Shown here: positions 1-7,387 of the stretch, in pieces
Position numbering within the stretch: position 1 is the first letter of the stretch
Layout of the letters: each line of letters opens with the position of its first letter
Origin: CAMLJR01 sp964631955
GTDB lineage: Bacteria; Pseudomonadota; Gammaproteobacteria; Pseudomonadales; CAMLJR01
Length of the DNA stretch: 64,000 nt
Direction: 5' to 3'
NCBI GenBank assembly: GCA_964631955.1
Contig: CAZWBA010000009.1
Span: forward strand, 1 to 64,000
Program-made: the position numbers and the translations under genes
Notes under the pieces: model-generated
Told to the model about the DNA's origin: nothing
Seen by the model: only the letters and a program-made list of their open reading frames with translations
Databases searched by the model: none

Positions 1-60
1 CAACAGTCTGTTAATGAGGCCTTCGGCCTCATAATTATTATTGGGGGGTTGACCTTTTTA
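1..60 (-). other. candidate integron attI region at the window edge
   Basis: An integron recombination site is expected upstream of a divergently read integrase gene, which is where this stretch lies. It contains a perfect inverted repeat AACAG-T-CTGTT at 2-12, resembling the paired AAC/GTT core boxes of attI sites, and a perfect hairpin ATGAGGCC-TTC-GGCCTCAT at 14-32. On the minus strand the edge reads GTTG, which would begin a GTTRRRY core site completed outside the window. No T-run follows the hairpin, so it does not look like a terminator. The assignment rests on position and partial symmetry only. Confidence 0.3.
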
Positions 61-174
61 TTTTTGGTGCGGCCTTGCATTGGATGATAAGTCCTTGATT
101 TGAGCAAAGAGAATTTAATGGTTTTGAATTGCTTGTTTTGATAGGTGGAAACATTCAAGCATAAGTTGCTTGCT

Positions 175-203
175 TTGGCTAGATAATGCCATTACTGTAT
201 ATA
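175..203 (+). promoter_or_regulatory. intI promoter (-35/-10)
   Basis: TTGGCT at 175-180 and TATATA at 198-203 are separated by exactly 17 bases. This places the transcription start near 210, about 22 bases before the ATG at 232 and almost on top of the alternative ATG at 214. The -10 element is embedded in the LexA box, so repressor binding would block RNA polymerase directly. Confidence 0.6.
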
Positions 204-210
204 AAAACAG
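195..210 (+). promoter_or_regulatory. LexA operator (SOS box) of the integrase gene
   Basis: CTGTATATAAAAACAG is CTGT-N8-ACAG with an all-A/T centre, the canonical proteobacterial SOS box, flanked by TA on the left. It overlaps the -10 element and ends 22 bases before the preferred start codon. SOS control of integron integrases through a LexA site at this position is established for other integrons; regulation here is inferred from the match. Confidence 0.9.
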
Positions 211-231
211 TTAATGAAAAGAGGGATCTCG

Positions 232-1368
232 ATGACGGCTTCGCCATTTTTGACTTCAATTCGCGATTTCATGTCGGTGCGGCGTTATCGCAAGCGCACG
301 ATTGAAACCTATCTTTACTGGATTCGGTTTTTCATTCTTTACCACGGTAAGCGCCATCCTTCCGAGTTGCCGGTTTCTGCTATCGAGGAGTTTCTGACGC
401 ATCTGGTTACGCAGCGAAATGTTGCTGCTTCGACGCAGTCGATTGCCCTGAATGCGCTGGTCTTTTTGTACGATAAATTCCTGCAGAAGCCCATCGGGGA
501 TGTGGGTGAGTTTCGGCGTTCGTCCCGTCAGCCCAAATTGCCGGTCGTGCTGACACATGGCGAGGTCAGGGAGTTGCTTGGTCAATTGGCGGCTGAACAT
601 TTGTTGATGGCATCGCTGCTTTATGGCTCGGGGTTGCGGCGCATCGAGTTGCTGCGGCTGCGCGTCAAGGATGTGGATTTCGATAATCTTCAGTTGCAGG
701 TGTGGGGCGGCAAGGGCGGCAAGCATCGCCTGACGACACTGGCGCCTGAGCTGGTGCCTTTATTGCGAACGCAGATTAAACGCGTCGAGTTTTTGCTGGA
801 GCAGGATAGTCGATTGGCCGATTACGCGGGTGTCTGGATGCCGGATGCACTCGCGCGTAAGTACGGCAACGCTGCACGAGAATTAAACTGGCAGTATTTA
901 TTTCCCGCATCGCGCGTCAGTGTCGAGCCGGGAACGACGTTACTGCGCCGCCATCATTTCGATGAAACGGGGTTGAATCGCATCATTCGGCACGCGGCCC
1001 GGCGCGCAGGAGTTCGCAAGGATGTCAGTTGTCATACGCTGCGCCATTCATTCGCCACGCATCTGCTGCAGGCGGGTGCGGATATTCGTACCGTGCAACA
1101 GCAGCTGGGGCATACGGATGTAAAAACCACGGAAATTTACACGCATGTATTGAAGCAGGGCGCGCAGGGTGTTCGCAGCCCATTGAGCCGGCTGTTCAGC
1201 GATGATGAGCGGGTGATGTCATCCGGAAAAAAAGATGTCCGCGAGGAAAGCGCCGTGTATGGCGGGTCTCGGATCGATCAGAATTCGCCGTGCAATCAAC
1301 GCGCGCCAAGTCGGGTGTTGCTGACCGGAACACGCACCGATTTCCAGTACGTACGCGCCCAGTACTGA
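232..1368 (+). CDS. intI: integron integrase (tyrosine recombinase IntI)
   Basis: Site-specific recombinase that inserts and excises gene cassettes at attI and attC sites. The N-terminal SAM-like DNA-binding domain (about residues 1-85) opens with SPFLTSIRDFM, typical of IntI. The catalytic domain carries Arg in GSGLRRIELL, HTLRHSF, LGHTD and nucleophile Tyr in TEIYTHV near residue 303. The insert LARKYGNAARELNWQYLFP is the IntI-specific patch that separates integron integrases from XerC/XerD. The start at 232 is preferred over the in-frame ATG at 214 because GAGGG sits six bases ahead and the promoter would leave no leader for 214. The family usually ends soon after SPLSRLF; here about 56 extra residues run antisense into the nlpC-like gene, suggesting a lost native stop. 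Confidence 0.93.
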   Translation: MTASPFLTSIRDFMSVRRYRKRTIETYLYWIRFFILYHGKRHPSELPVSAIEEFLTHLVTQRNVAASTQSIALNALVFLYDKFLQKPIGDVGEFRRSSRQPKLPVVLTHGEVRELLGQLAAEHLLMASLLYGSGLRRIELLRLRVKDVDFDNLQLQVWGGKGGKHRLTTLAPELVPLLRTQIKRVEFLLEQDSRLADYAGVWMPDALARKYGNAARELNWQYLFPASRVSVEPGTTLLRRHHFDETGLNRIIRHAARRAGVRKDVSCHTLRHSFATHLLQAGADIRTVQQQLGHTDVKTTEIYTHVLKQGAQGVRSPLSRLFSDDERVMSSGKKDVREESAVYGGSRIDQNSPCNQRAPSRVLLTGTRTDFQYVRAQY

Positions 1369-1817
1369 TCGTCGAGACTGGAAATCATCACGCCTTTTTC
1401 GGTGGAGGCGTGCAGAAATTTCCGGTCCTCGATAAATATGCCGACGTGACGCGTCGCTTTTCCGGTTCTAAAAAAAACGAGATCGCCCGGAACCAGTTTG
1501 CTTTGCGATATTTCCGAACCTATGCCGACCTGTTCGTCTGTGCTGCGCGGCAATTTGATCGAGAAACGCGAGTTGTAGGTGAGAAGCACGAAGCCCGAGC
1601 AATCCACACCGCTCTTGGAGAGTCCGCCCGCCCTGTATTTTACCGATCGCCATTCGTCGTATTGGGAATACAGAACTTCCTTCACCCAGCCGGGATTTGA
1701 AAGGTCGAACGACTGCTGCGCCGGCGCAGCATCGGGCGCGGGGCGATAGCTGCTGCAGCCGCTCAACAGAGCGGTCAGCATGAGAAGCGTGGTCAGTGCG
1801 CGTCGAATTTTTTGCAT
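1296..1817 (-). CDS. NlpC/P60-family cell-wall hydrolase lipoprotein
   Basis: Probable outer-membrane-anchored peptidoglycan endopeptidase of the MepS (Spr) type, cleaving within stem peptides or cross-links. The start MQKIRRALTT gives a lipoprotein signal with lipobox LLSGC; upstream in-frame codons would bury it. The NlpC/P60 domain fills the C-terminal two thirds, with catalytic Cys in VDCSGFV, His in TRHVGIF and a third polar residue in FLHAS. Its 3' end overlaps the integrase gene tail-to-tail by 73 bases. It lies downstream of the DUF748 gene on the same strand, 92 bases away, with a palindromic repeat copy between them. Confidence 0.85.
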   Translation of the reverse strand: MQKIRRALTTLLMLTALLSGCSSYRPAPDAAPAQQSFDLSNPGWVKEVLYSQYDEWRSVKYRAGGLSKSGVDCSGFVLLTYNSRFSIKLPRSTDEQVGIGSEISQSKLVPGDLVFFRTGKATRHVGIFIEDRKFLHASTEKGVMISSLDDQYWARTYWKSVRVPVSNTRLGAR

Positions 1818-1830
1818 AAGCACAAGTGTA

Positions 1831-1857
1831 GTAGGGGCAAACCTATGTGTCTGCCCT
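1831..1857. repeat. dispersed palindrome family A, half copy
   Basis: GTAGGGGCAAACCTATGTGT followed by CTGCCCT matches one arm of the palindromes at 7323, 19504, 31104 and 39799. The next ~25 bases (to about 1885) look like a decayed second arm. It sits in the leader of the nlpC-like gene. Confidence 0.65.
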
Positions 1858-1909
1858 GGTTTCAATTGCGGACACTTGAAGCCCCGAATAAATCCCCCAA
1901 CACCCGCGA

Positions 1910-4900
1910 TCACTCCACCGCAAAAGTGACAAATGCACCGGGAGTACTATCGCCCCCCAGATCGGTCGGCTTCACGAACACGCGATCCGCCGATAATCCG
2001 TGATCGGCCACCAATGTCTGCTTCACGGAAAGCGCGCGCTGAGCGGCCAGATTCTGAAGCGCGTCTGGCGGAAGCTCGGTGTTATCACGCATGGCGTCGT
2101 TCATTTGCATGACTTCCAGCGCGCTGGTTTCGTGAGGAAAGCGTACCTTGAATAATTTGATGACTTCGCGCTGCCAGTTTTTCGATTGCTGCTGAATATC
2201 GACCGGTGTGATTCCACCTTGCGCAATCAGCTGTGCACTCAACGAATTATCGCGCAGCGCTTCGATGTCCCGCCCCGGGCTGACATGTCCCATGATATGC
2301 AGCTGCAGCGCGGATTTTTGCTCCAGTCCGCGCTGAATTGCAGGCAGCTTTTCGCTTTCCCCGGCGGCCAGTTGATCGCTGCCGGCCTGAAATTCAACGC
2401 GATCCAGATCGTCGCGATTGCTGCCGGTCAGACGCGCGAGCGCCCTGAACGGTGAAGTGGCGGTTTTTACGATGACATTGCGCAGCGCTTTCCAGATGAT
2501 GCTGCCGACACTGAAATCCGGATCGTCGACATCGCCGGTGACATCCACTCCCAGATCCATCACGCCATTCGAATCGGTGAGCAGATAAATCGCGAGCCGA
2601 AGCGGCAGTTCCATCACTTTCGGTCCACGCACTTGTTCGCCGAGCTGCATTTGATTGACGACGATGTGGTTGGTGCCCTTGATGAGACCATTTTCCAGTG
2701 TGTATGCCATTTGTACCGAGAGCCGGCCGCCGTCGATTCGATAGCCCGCATAGGTGCCCGAATACGGCGTCAGTGTGGCGAGGTCGAGATTGGTGATATC
2801 GAGCGTGATATTGAGCGCGGGTTGCTCGGCGAACGGATTGAAAGTGCCGGTGACCGCGACAGGCGCATAACCATCGACAGTGCCTTTAAGCGCCACTTTC
2901 GCCGGTCGATCGCTGGCGAGTCCTGCGCTCGTATCCAGTCGGGAAATATCGCCGGAAAGCTCGGCGATATTCGTGCGAAATGCGCTCGTCAGCGAAGCAT
3001 CGCGAAAGTCGATGGCGGCGCGATCGATGTGAATGTTATCGATTGCCGCGTGCCAGGGTTTATCGGTACCTGCTTTTTTTCCGCTTGCGCGCGGCTTGTC
3101 GTTCGCGGGCGCGGAAGCATTTTCTGTTCCGACCATTAATTGCTGAAAATTGTTGGTGCCATCGGTATTGATGCGGAACTGCATCCACGGCTGCGTTGCA
3201 ATCATCTGCTTAACGGTGATTCTCTGTTTGATCGCATCGACAGCGAGCTGCTGCCACTCGAATTTTTTCCATGCCGCGAGTTTGCGTTTATCGGGAGCAG
3301 CGAGTAATTCGAACCGGTCGATCGAGCCTGCGCTTTCGACGCGGGTAACTTGCGCCTTATCGAGCAGCAGGGAAACGTCGGTATTGAGAAATCCATCGGC
3401 TATGCTTGCGCGAATCTGTTGCTGCAAAAATGAATTCGCCAGAACGAGCGGCAGATGCGTAATTCTGGCGTTGATTTTTCCGGTTTTATCGGCTGGAGTG
3501 ACTTCGCCGCCAAGATTGATTTCGATATTTTTCTGCGAGCCGGTTTCACCGGCGATGGCGGCACTGCCATTGAACTGCAGCGGCGCGGGATCGGGCCAGT
3601 GCAAATTCGCGAAGTGCAGGGTCAGCGGGGCGATGGTCAGCTTGCGATTATCGAGCTGACTGGCGCGCCAGTGCACGCTGCCATCGACGACATCGATCGC
3701 ATCGATCCGCACGCGCCACGGGGACGGTGAGTTTTCATCCTCGCTGGCGGGGAGCGCGAACATATCGATCAGGCTGACTTTCGTATCACGATTCCATCCG
3801 CGCAAAATGGGCTTTTCGAGCGCAACACGTGCGATGTGGGCACTCGGCTGCGTACTGTCGATGGCGATATTCTCGATGCGAAGCGCTTCGTGCGCGACGC
3901 CGGTTTCTTCATCGTCACGCGATTGCAATTTCAGATCGCGCAAGGCGAGTTGTGAGTCATGCACGCGGTAAGTGAAAGTATCCCGCCAGTCGATCTGAAA
4001 ATGAATGTCGCCGTCGAGTTGTGCGCGCTCTGCGGAAACAGCGAGTTTATCGGCCAGATATTGCCACGCCGGCAGCAGGCTGATGTCCTGCAATTGCACA
4101 CGTCCGCTCGCGGTTCCCTGGGCGACAGTGGTTGTACCGCTGATGCGAATGCTGCCACCGCCCGCGTCGAACACGCTCAGGTTGTAATCGGAATTTTCCT
4201 GCGTGGAAATTTTCGGAGCGGTGATGTTCAAATCGCGTAGCAGTGTTGAAAACGGATATTGCTCGCGAATGAAATCCACGCTCAATGTTTTTACGGTGAA
4301 GTCGAGTTTTTCACCGCGCAATAAAATCTGCGCCTGAGATTCGGTTGAATCCGGCAGTGTGGAAATATCGGTCAGTGCGAAACGCAAATCATCGATCGCG
4401 ACATTGACTGGCTCGGCAGCATGCGGTGCGCGATAGCCGAGATGTTGCGCGGATATGCTCAGATTGTGAATTTCCAGTGGCAACGGTCTGGAGGATTCGG
4501 CGTTTTGCGTTGCTGCAGGCTGGGCTGGAAAACGTGCTGCGCGATAAGCAAGGATATCGCTGAAATTAAAGCGGTCGGGCGAGGTTTGCACAATCTGCAC
4601 ATTGCTGCCGTGCAGCAGGAGGTTGTCGAGTACCGGATGTCCGCGCCACACACTTGCGATGGAGAGATCGATACCGATTTCATCGAACGACCAGAACGGG
4701 CTTTGATCGGCGTTGACACTGCTGGCCTTTCGTATCGTGGTGCTGAGCGTGAATGGATTGATCCAGATGATGTGTTCGAGCCGGAGCTCCGCGCCAGTCT
4801 GTTCGCGATAGATTTTGGGCGCATAAATATTCAGCAGCGGCGTGGCGACGATCAATACCAGCGCAAGATAGATCGCGTATACGGCGGCGATGATGTTGAG

Positions 4901-4927
4901 CCAGCGCGGTATGTGCAGTTTTTTCAT
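1910..4927 (-). CDS. large DUF748 / AsmA-like envelope protein
   Basis: About 1005 residues. One N-terminal membrane segment (IIAAVYAIYLALVLIVATPLL) is followed by a long beta-rich periplasmic body typical of DUF748 proteins, which resemble the AsmA superfamily implicated in envelope lipid homeostasis. The last ~170 residues, from about DRVEFQAGSDQL, look like an OmpA-type tail, suggesting contact with peptidoglycan. The start MKKLHIPRW is chosen because GAGAG precedes it and the membrane segment follows directly; longer forms only add a basic stretch. It is probably co-transcribed with the NlpC/P60 gene. The exact function of DUF748 proteins is not established. Confidence 0.8.
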   Translation of the reverse strand: MKKLHIPRWLNIIAAVYAIYLALVLIVATPLLNIYAPKIYREQTGAELRLEHIIWINPFTLSTTIRKASSVNADQSPFWSFDEIGIDLSIASVWRGHPVLDNLLLHGSNVQIVQTSPDRFNFSDILAYRAARFPAQPAATQNAESSRPLPLEIHNLSISAQHLGYRAPHAAEPVNVAIDDLRFALTDISTLPDSTESQAQILLRGEKLDFTVKTLSVDFIREQYPFSTLLRDLNITAPKISTQENSDYNLSVFDAGGGSIRISGTTTVAQGTASGRVQLQDISLLPAWQYLADKLAVSAERAQLDGDIHFQIDWRDTFTYRVHDSQLALRDLKLQSRDDEETGVAHEALRIENIAIDSTQPSAHIARVALEKPILRGWNRDTKVSLIDMFALPASEDENSPSPWRVRIDAIDVVDGSVHWRASQLDNRKLTIAPLTLHFANLHWPDPAPLQFNGSAAIAGETGSQKNIEINLGGEVTPADKTGKINARITHLPLVLANSFLQQQIRASIADGFLNTDVSLLLDKAQVTRVESAGSIDRFELLAAPDKRKLAAWKKFEWQQLAVDAIKQRITVKQMIATQPWMQFRINTDGTNNFQQLMVGTENASAPANDKPRASGKKAGTDKPWHAAIDNIHIDRAAIDFRDASLTSAFRTNIAELSGDISRLDTSAGLASDRPAKVALKGTVDGYAPVAVTGTFNPFAEQPALNITLDITNLDLATLTPYSGTYAGYRIDGGRLSVQMAYTLENGLIKGTNHIVVNQMQLGEQVRGPKVMELPLRLAIYLLTDSNGVMDLGVDVTGDVDDPDFSVGSIIWKALRNVIVKTATSPFRALARLTGSNRDDLDRVEFQAGSDQLAAGESEKLPAIQRGLEQKSALQLHIMGHVSPGRDIEALRDNSLSAQLIAQGGITPVDIQQQSKNWQREVIKLFKVRFPHETSALEVMQMNDAMRDNTELPPDALQNLAAQRALSVKQTLVADHGLSADRVFVKPTDLGGDSTPGAFVTFAVE

Positions 4928-5125
4928 ATCACTCTCTCGACGGACTCGATGCGCGGGGCTTGAAAAGGTGCGAAGCAACCCTAAAAAGTGTGAAGCAACG
5001 ATAGAGGCCTGTCCACTGTCGGGCCTGTTTGTGTCCGAGGCGCGGGCGACTCATCTTTTCGATTCGGATCGGTGTCCGGTTGGGTGTCGCATTGGTGATC
5101 CGTTAGGTAAAGTAGCCCAGTGGAT

Positions 5126-5153
5126 GACGGCGCGCGAATATAAGCGCGCCGTC
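5126..5153. other. strong GC hairpin upstream of lemA
   Basis: GACGGCGCGC at 5126-5135 and GCGCGCCGTC at 5144-5153 form a perfect 10-bp stem with an 8-base loop, 33 bases ahead of the LemA start. There is no T-run on either side, so it is not an obvious intrinsic terminator. It could affect leader stability or translation. The rest of 4928-5186 holds a short imperfect direct repeat (GTGCGAAGCAACC / GTGTGAAGCAACG) near 4968-4999 and nothing else recognised. Confidence 0.5.
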
Positions 5154-5186
5154 GTGAGTGCACATCATTAAAGAAGGAGAATTGCA

Positions 5187-5774
5187 ATGCGCCGATTCGG
5201 CTGGTTGATTTTATTGGCTCTGCCATTGTTCAGTGGTTGCGGCATCAACAATATTCCCACTTATGACGAAGCAGTCAAAGCCAAATGGGGCGATGTGCAA
5301 AATCAGTATCAACGCCGCGCCGATCTGGTTCCAAACCTCGTCGCCACAGTGAAAGGTTACGCGGCGCACGAAGCGCAGACGCTCGAAGCGGTGACCGAGG
5401 CGCGCGCGAAGGTGGGTTCGATTCAGGTCGACAGCAAAATGCTCGACGATCCCGCGCGTCTGAAACAATTCGAGGAAGCACAGCAGCAATTGCGCGGTGC
5501 GTTGCAGCGGTTGATGGTCGTGGCCGAGCAATATCCGGATCTGAAAGCGAATCAGAATTTCCTCGCGCTGCAATCCCAGCTCGAAGGCACGGAAAATCGC
5601 ATTGCCGTTGCGCGTCGCGATTACGTGGCCGCCGTACAGCAATACAACACCGAGATTCGAACCTTCCCTGGCAATCTCTGGCATAAATTCCTGTACAGCG
5701 AGCTGTCGGTTCGGGAGTCTTTCCAGGCGACGACTGAAAATGCCGATAAGGCACCGACGGTGAATTTTAATTGA
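5187..5774 (+). CDS. lemA: LemA family lipoprotein
   Basis: 195 residues. The signal sequence with lipobox LFSGCG gives a lipid-anchored, helical LemA-domain protein; the motif YQRRADLVPNLVATVKGYA is the family hallmark. AAGGAGA at about 5173 is a strong ribosome-binding site. LemA proteins commonly sit next to TPM-domain genes, as here, and the three genes 5187-7313 form one unit. The biochemical role is not settled. The stop codon overlaps the next start, implying translational coupling. Confidence 0.93.
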   Translation: MRRFGWLILLALPLFSGCGINNIPTYDEAVKAKWGDVQNQYQRRADLVPNLVATVKGYAAHEAQTLEAVTEARAKVGSIQVDSKMLDDPARLKQFEEAQQQLRGALQRLMVVAEQYPDLKANQNFLALQSQLEGTENRIAVARRDYVAAVQQYNTEIRTFPGNLWHKFLYSELSVRESFQATTENADKAPTVNFN

Positions 5775-6664
5775 TGAGCCATTTTGAAGAATTACATGCC
5801 GGTGCAAGTCGATCTGCGTGGTCATTTGCAGCGACCGTTGTCGGCATGGATGCCGACACCGAGCCTCCATGGAAGGATTCACAGCGTGTCGTCGCAAGTG
5901 ACCACGCAGAGCGACGAATTAATGGCACGTACTCTACGATTCTTTTAATTATTTTTTCTTTTTTTTCGAGTTTTGTTTGCGCTGAACCCCAATTTCCAGC
6001 GCTAACCGGTCGCGTCGTCGACACCGCCAAAATGCTCAATACCAGCGAGCAGCAGCAATTGGAAGCAAAGCTCACAGCATTTGATGAAGCGAGCGGCATT
6101 CAACTGGTCGTTGCCACATTGCCCGATTTGCAAGGCTATGCCATCGAAGAATACGGCAATCAGTTATTTCGCCATTGGGGTATCGGTCAGCGCGATAAAA
6201 ATAATGGCGTGTTATTAATCGTCTCAAAAGCCGAGCGCAAGCTTCGCATCGAAGTTGGTTACGGTCTGGAGGGCACGCTCACCGATGCGTTGAGCGCCAA
6301 TATCATCTACACCGTTATCGCACCGCAATTCAAAACCGGGCAGATCGCCGCGGGACTGGAGCAGGGCGCACAAGCCATCATGGAAGTCTTGCGCGGCGAA
6401 TATCAGCCGCGCGAAATGCGCAGCAGAAAACAGCAGCCCGTGGGCGGCATGCTGTTCTGGCTGCTGATGTTCGGCGTCGCCGTGATTTTTTTACGTGGGC
6501 TCGGCGGCGGTGGTGGTGGTGGCTTCGGAAACTCTGGCGGGCGCGGTGTTTTTTATCCGGGCGGATTGGGCGGTGGAGGCCTCGGCGGTGGCGGTTTTGG
6601 TGGAGGTGGTTTCGGCGGCGGTGGTGGCAGCTCGGGTGGCGGTGGCGCTTCCGGCGGCTGGTAG
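5774..6664 (+). CDS. TPM-domain (YgcG-like) membrane protein with abnormal N terminus
   Basis: TPM_phosphatase-domain protein. The domain (FPALTGRVVDTAKML through GVLLIVSKAERKLRIEVGYGLEG) is followed by a membrane segment (GMLFWLLMFGVAVIFL) and a glycine-rich tail ending GGGASGGW, as usual in the family. The odd part is the front: the hydrophobic signal (STILLIIFSFFSSFVCA) comes about 53 residues after the ATG that overlaps the lemA stop, and those residues are largely encoded by a palindromic element at 5813-5910. Another ATG at 5922 in a different frame would give MARTLRFF and then stops, one frameshift from the signal peptide. So the gene either carries an inserted N-terminal extension or a frameshift near the T-rich run at 5950-5966. 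Confidence 0.8.
   Translation: MSHFEELHAGASRSAWSFAATVVGMDADTEPPWKDSQRVVASDHAERRINGTYSTILLIIFSFFSSFVCAEPQFPALTGRVVDTAKMLNTSEQQQLEAKLTAFDEASGIQLVVATLPDLQGYAIEEYGNQLFRHWGIGQRDKNNGVLLIVSKAERKLRIEVGYGLEGTLTDALSANIIYTVIAPQFKTGQIAAGLEQGAQAIMEVLRGEYQPREMRSRKQQPVGGMLFWLLMFGVAVIFLRGLGGGGGGGFGNSGGRGVFYPGGLGGGGLGGGGFGGGGFGGGGGSSGGGGASGGW
5813..5910. repeat. palindromic element inside the 5' end of the TPM gene
   Basis: The left arm 5813-5835 starts TCTGCGTGGTCA. The right arm 5891-5910 is its near-perfect reverse complement, ending TGACCACGCAGA, with one mismatch and a three-base bulge. Between them lies a smaller symmetric block, GTCGGCAT-GGATGCCGAC, at 5840-5857. It resembles the hairpin-forming intergenic repeats common in gammaproteobacteria, but here it is translated as part of the TPM-protein leader. 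Confidence 0.7.
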
Positions 6665-6695
6665 AGAATTCTTCTGATTGATGAGTTGAAACGGG

Positions 6696-7313
6696 ATGAC
6701 ATTACTGACGATCGATGAACAGCAGCAAATCGCCGCTGCCATCGCGCAAGTCGAGCGCAACACCGACGCCGAGCTGGTGACGGTGCTCGCGCGTCGTGCC
6801 GATAATTATGCCTACTTCGCCATTGTCGTCGCAGCCGCATTGGCATTGTTCACGCCGGGCATCATTGCACTGCTGCCGTTCTGGTTGACTGCGTGGGAAA
6901 TACAGATCGCGCAATGGCTGGTATTCATCCTGCTCGCCCTGCTCATGCAGTGGCCGCCATTGCTGGGGCGGATTATTCCGGGGCCGGTCAGGCGCTGGCG
7001 CGCCGCGAATCTCGCGCGTCGGCAATTTCTCGAACAGAATTTACATCACACACGCAGTCACTCGGGCGTTCTGATTTTTGTGAGCGAGCTTGAGCACTAC
7101 GTGGAAATTATCGCGGATCGGGGCATCGATCGTTTCGTCGAGCCGCAGCAATGGCAGGCCATCATCGATGATTTCGTCGCGCATGTGCGTCGCGGCAACA
7201 CGCTGCAAGGGTTTCTGCAATGCGTGAGTGCCTGCGGTGAATTATTGCAGCAGCATGTGCCGGCAACCGATCAAAAAAATGAATTGCCGAATCACCTGAT
7301 CATTATTGATTGA
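6696..7313 (+). CDS. TPM-domain membrane protein (second copy)
   Basis: 205 residues, a shorter cousin of the preceding gene. TPM-like segments flank two membrane helices (YAYFAIVVAAALALFTPGII and a second around IAQWLVFILLALLM). The motif HTRSHSGVLIFVSELEHYVEIIAD is the TPM strand-helix core. It has no cleavable signal or glycine-rich tail. It lies 31 bases after the first TPM gene and belongs to the lemA operon. It probably acts at the membrane with LemA and the first TPM protein; the reaction is not known. Confidence 0.85.
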   Translation: MTLLTIDEQQQIAAAIAQVERNTDAELVTVLARRADNYAYFAIVVAAALALFTPGIIALLPFWLTAWEIQIAQWLVFILLALLMQWPPLLGRIIPGPVRRWRAANLARRQFLEQNLHHTRSHSGVLIFVSELEHYVEIIADRGIDRFVEPQQWQAIIDDFVAHVRRGNTLQGFLQCVSACGELLQQHVPATDQKNELPNHLIIID

Positions 7314-7322
7314 TTGGTATTC

Positions 7323-7387
7323 GTAGGGGCGGGCCTGTGTGTCCGCCCTGGTATCTTGATAGGGCAGACACACAGGTCTGCCCCTAC
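7323..7387. repeat. dispersed palindrome family A, full two-arm copy
   Basis: Two inverted arms, GTAGGGGCGGGCCTGTGTGT... and its reverse complement ending ...CAGGTCTGCCCCTAC, flank a short spacer (TGGTATCTTGAT). The element lies between convergent genes. Its right terminal CTA supplies the TAG stop codon of the RNase II gene. Confidence 0.85.

Noticed and set aside
14..32. hairpin considered as a terminator
   Set aside because: A perfect stem but no T-run on either strand, so it was interpreted only as part of the possible attI region.
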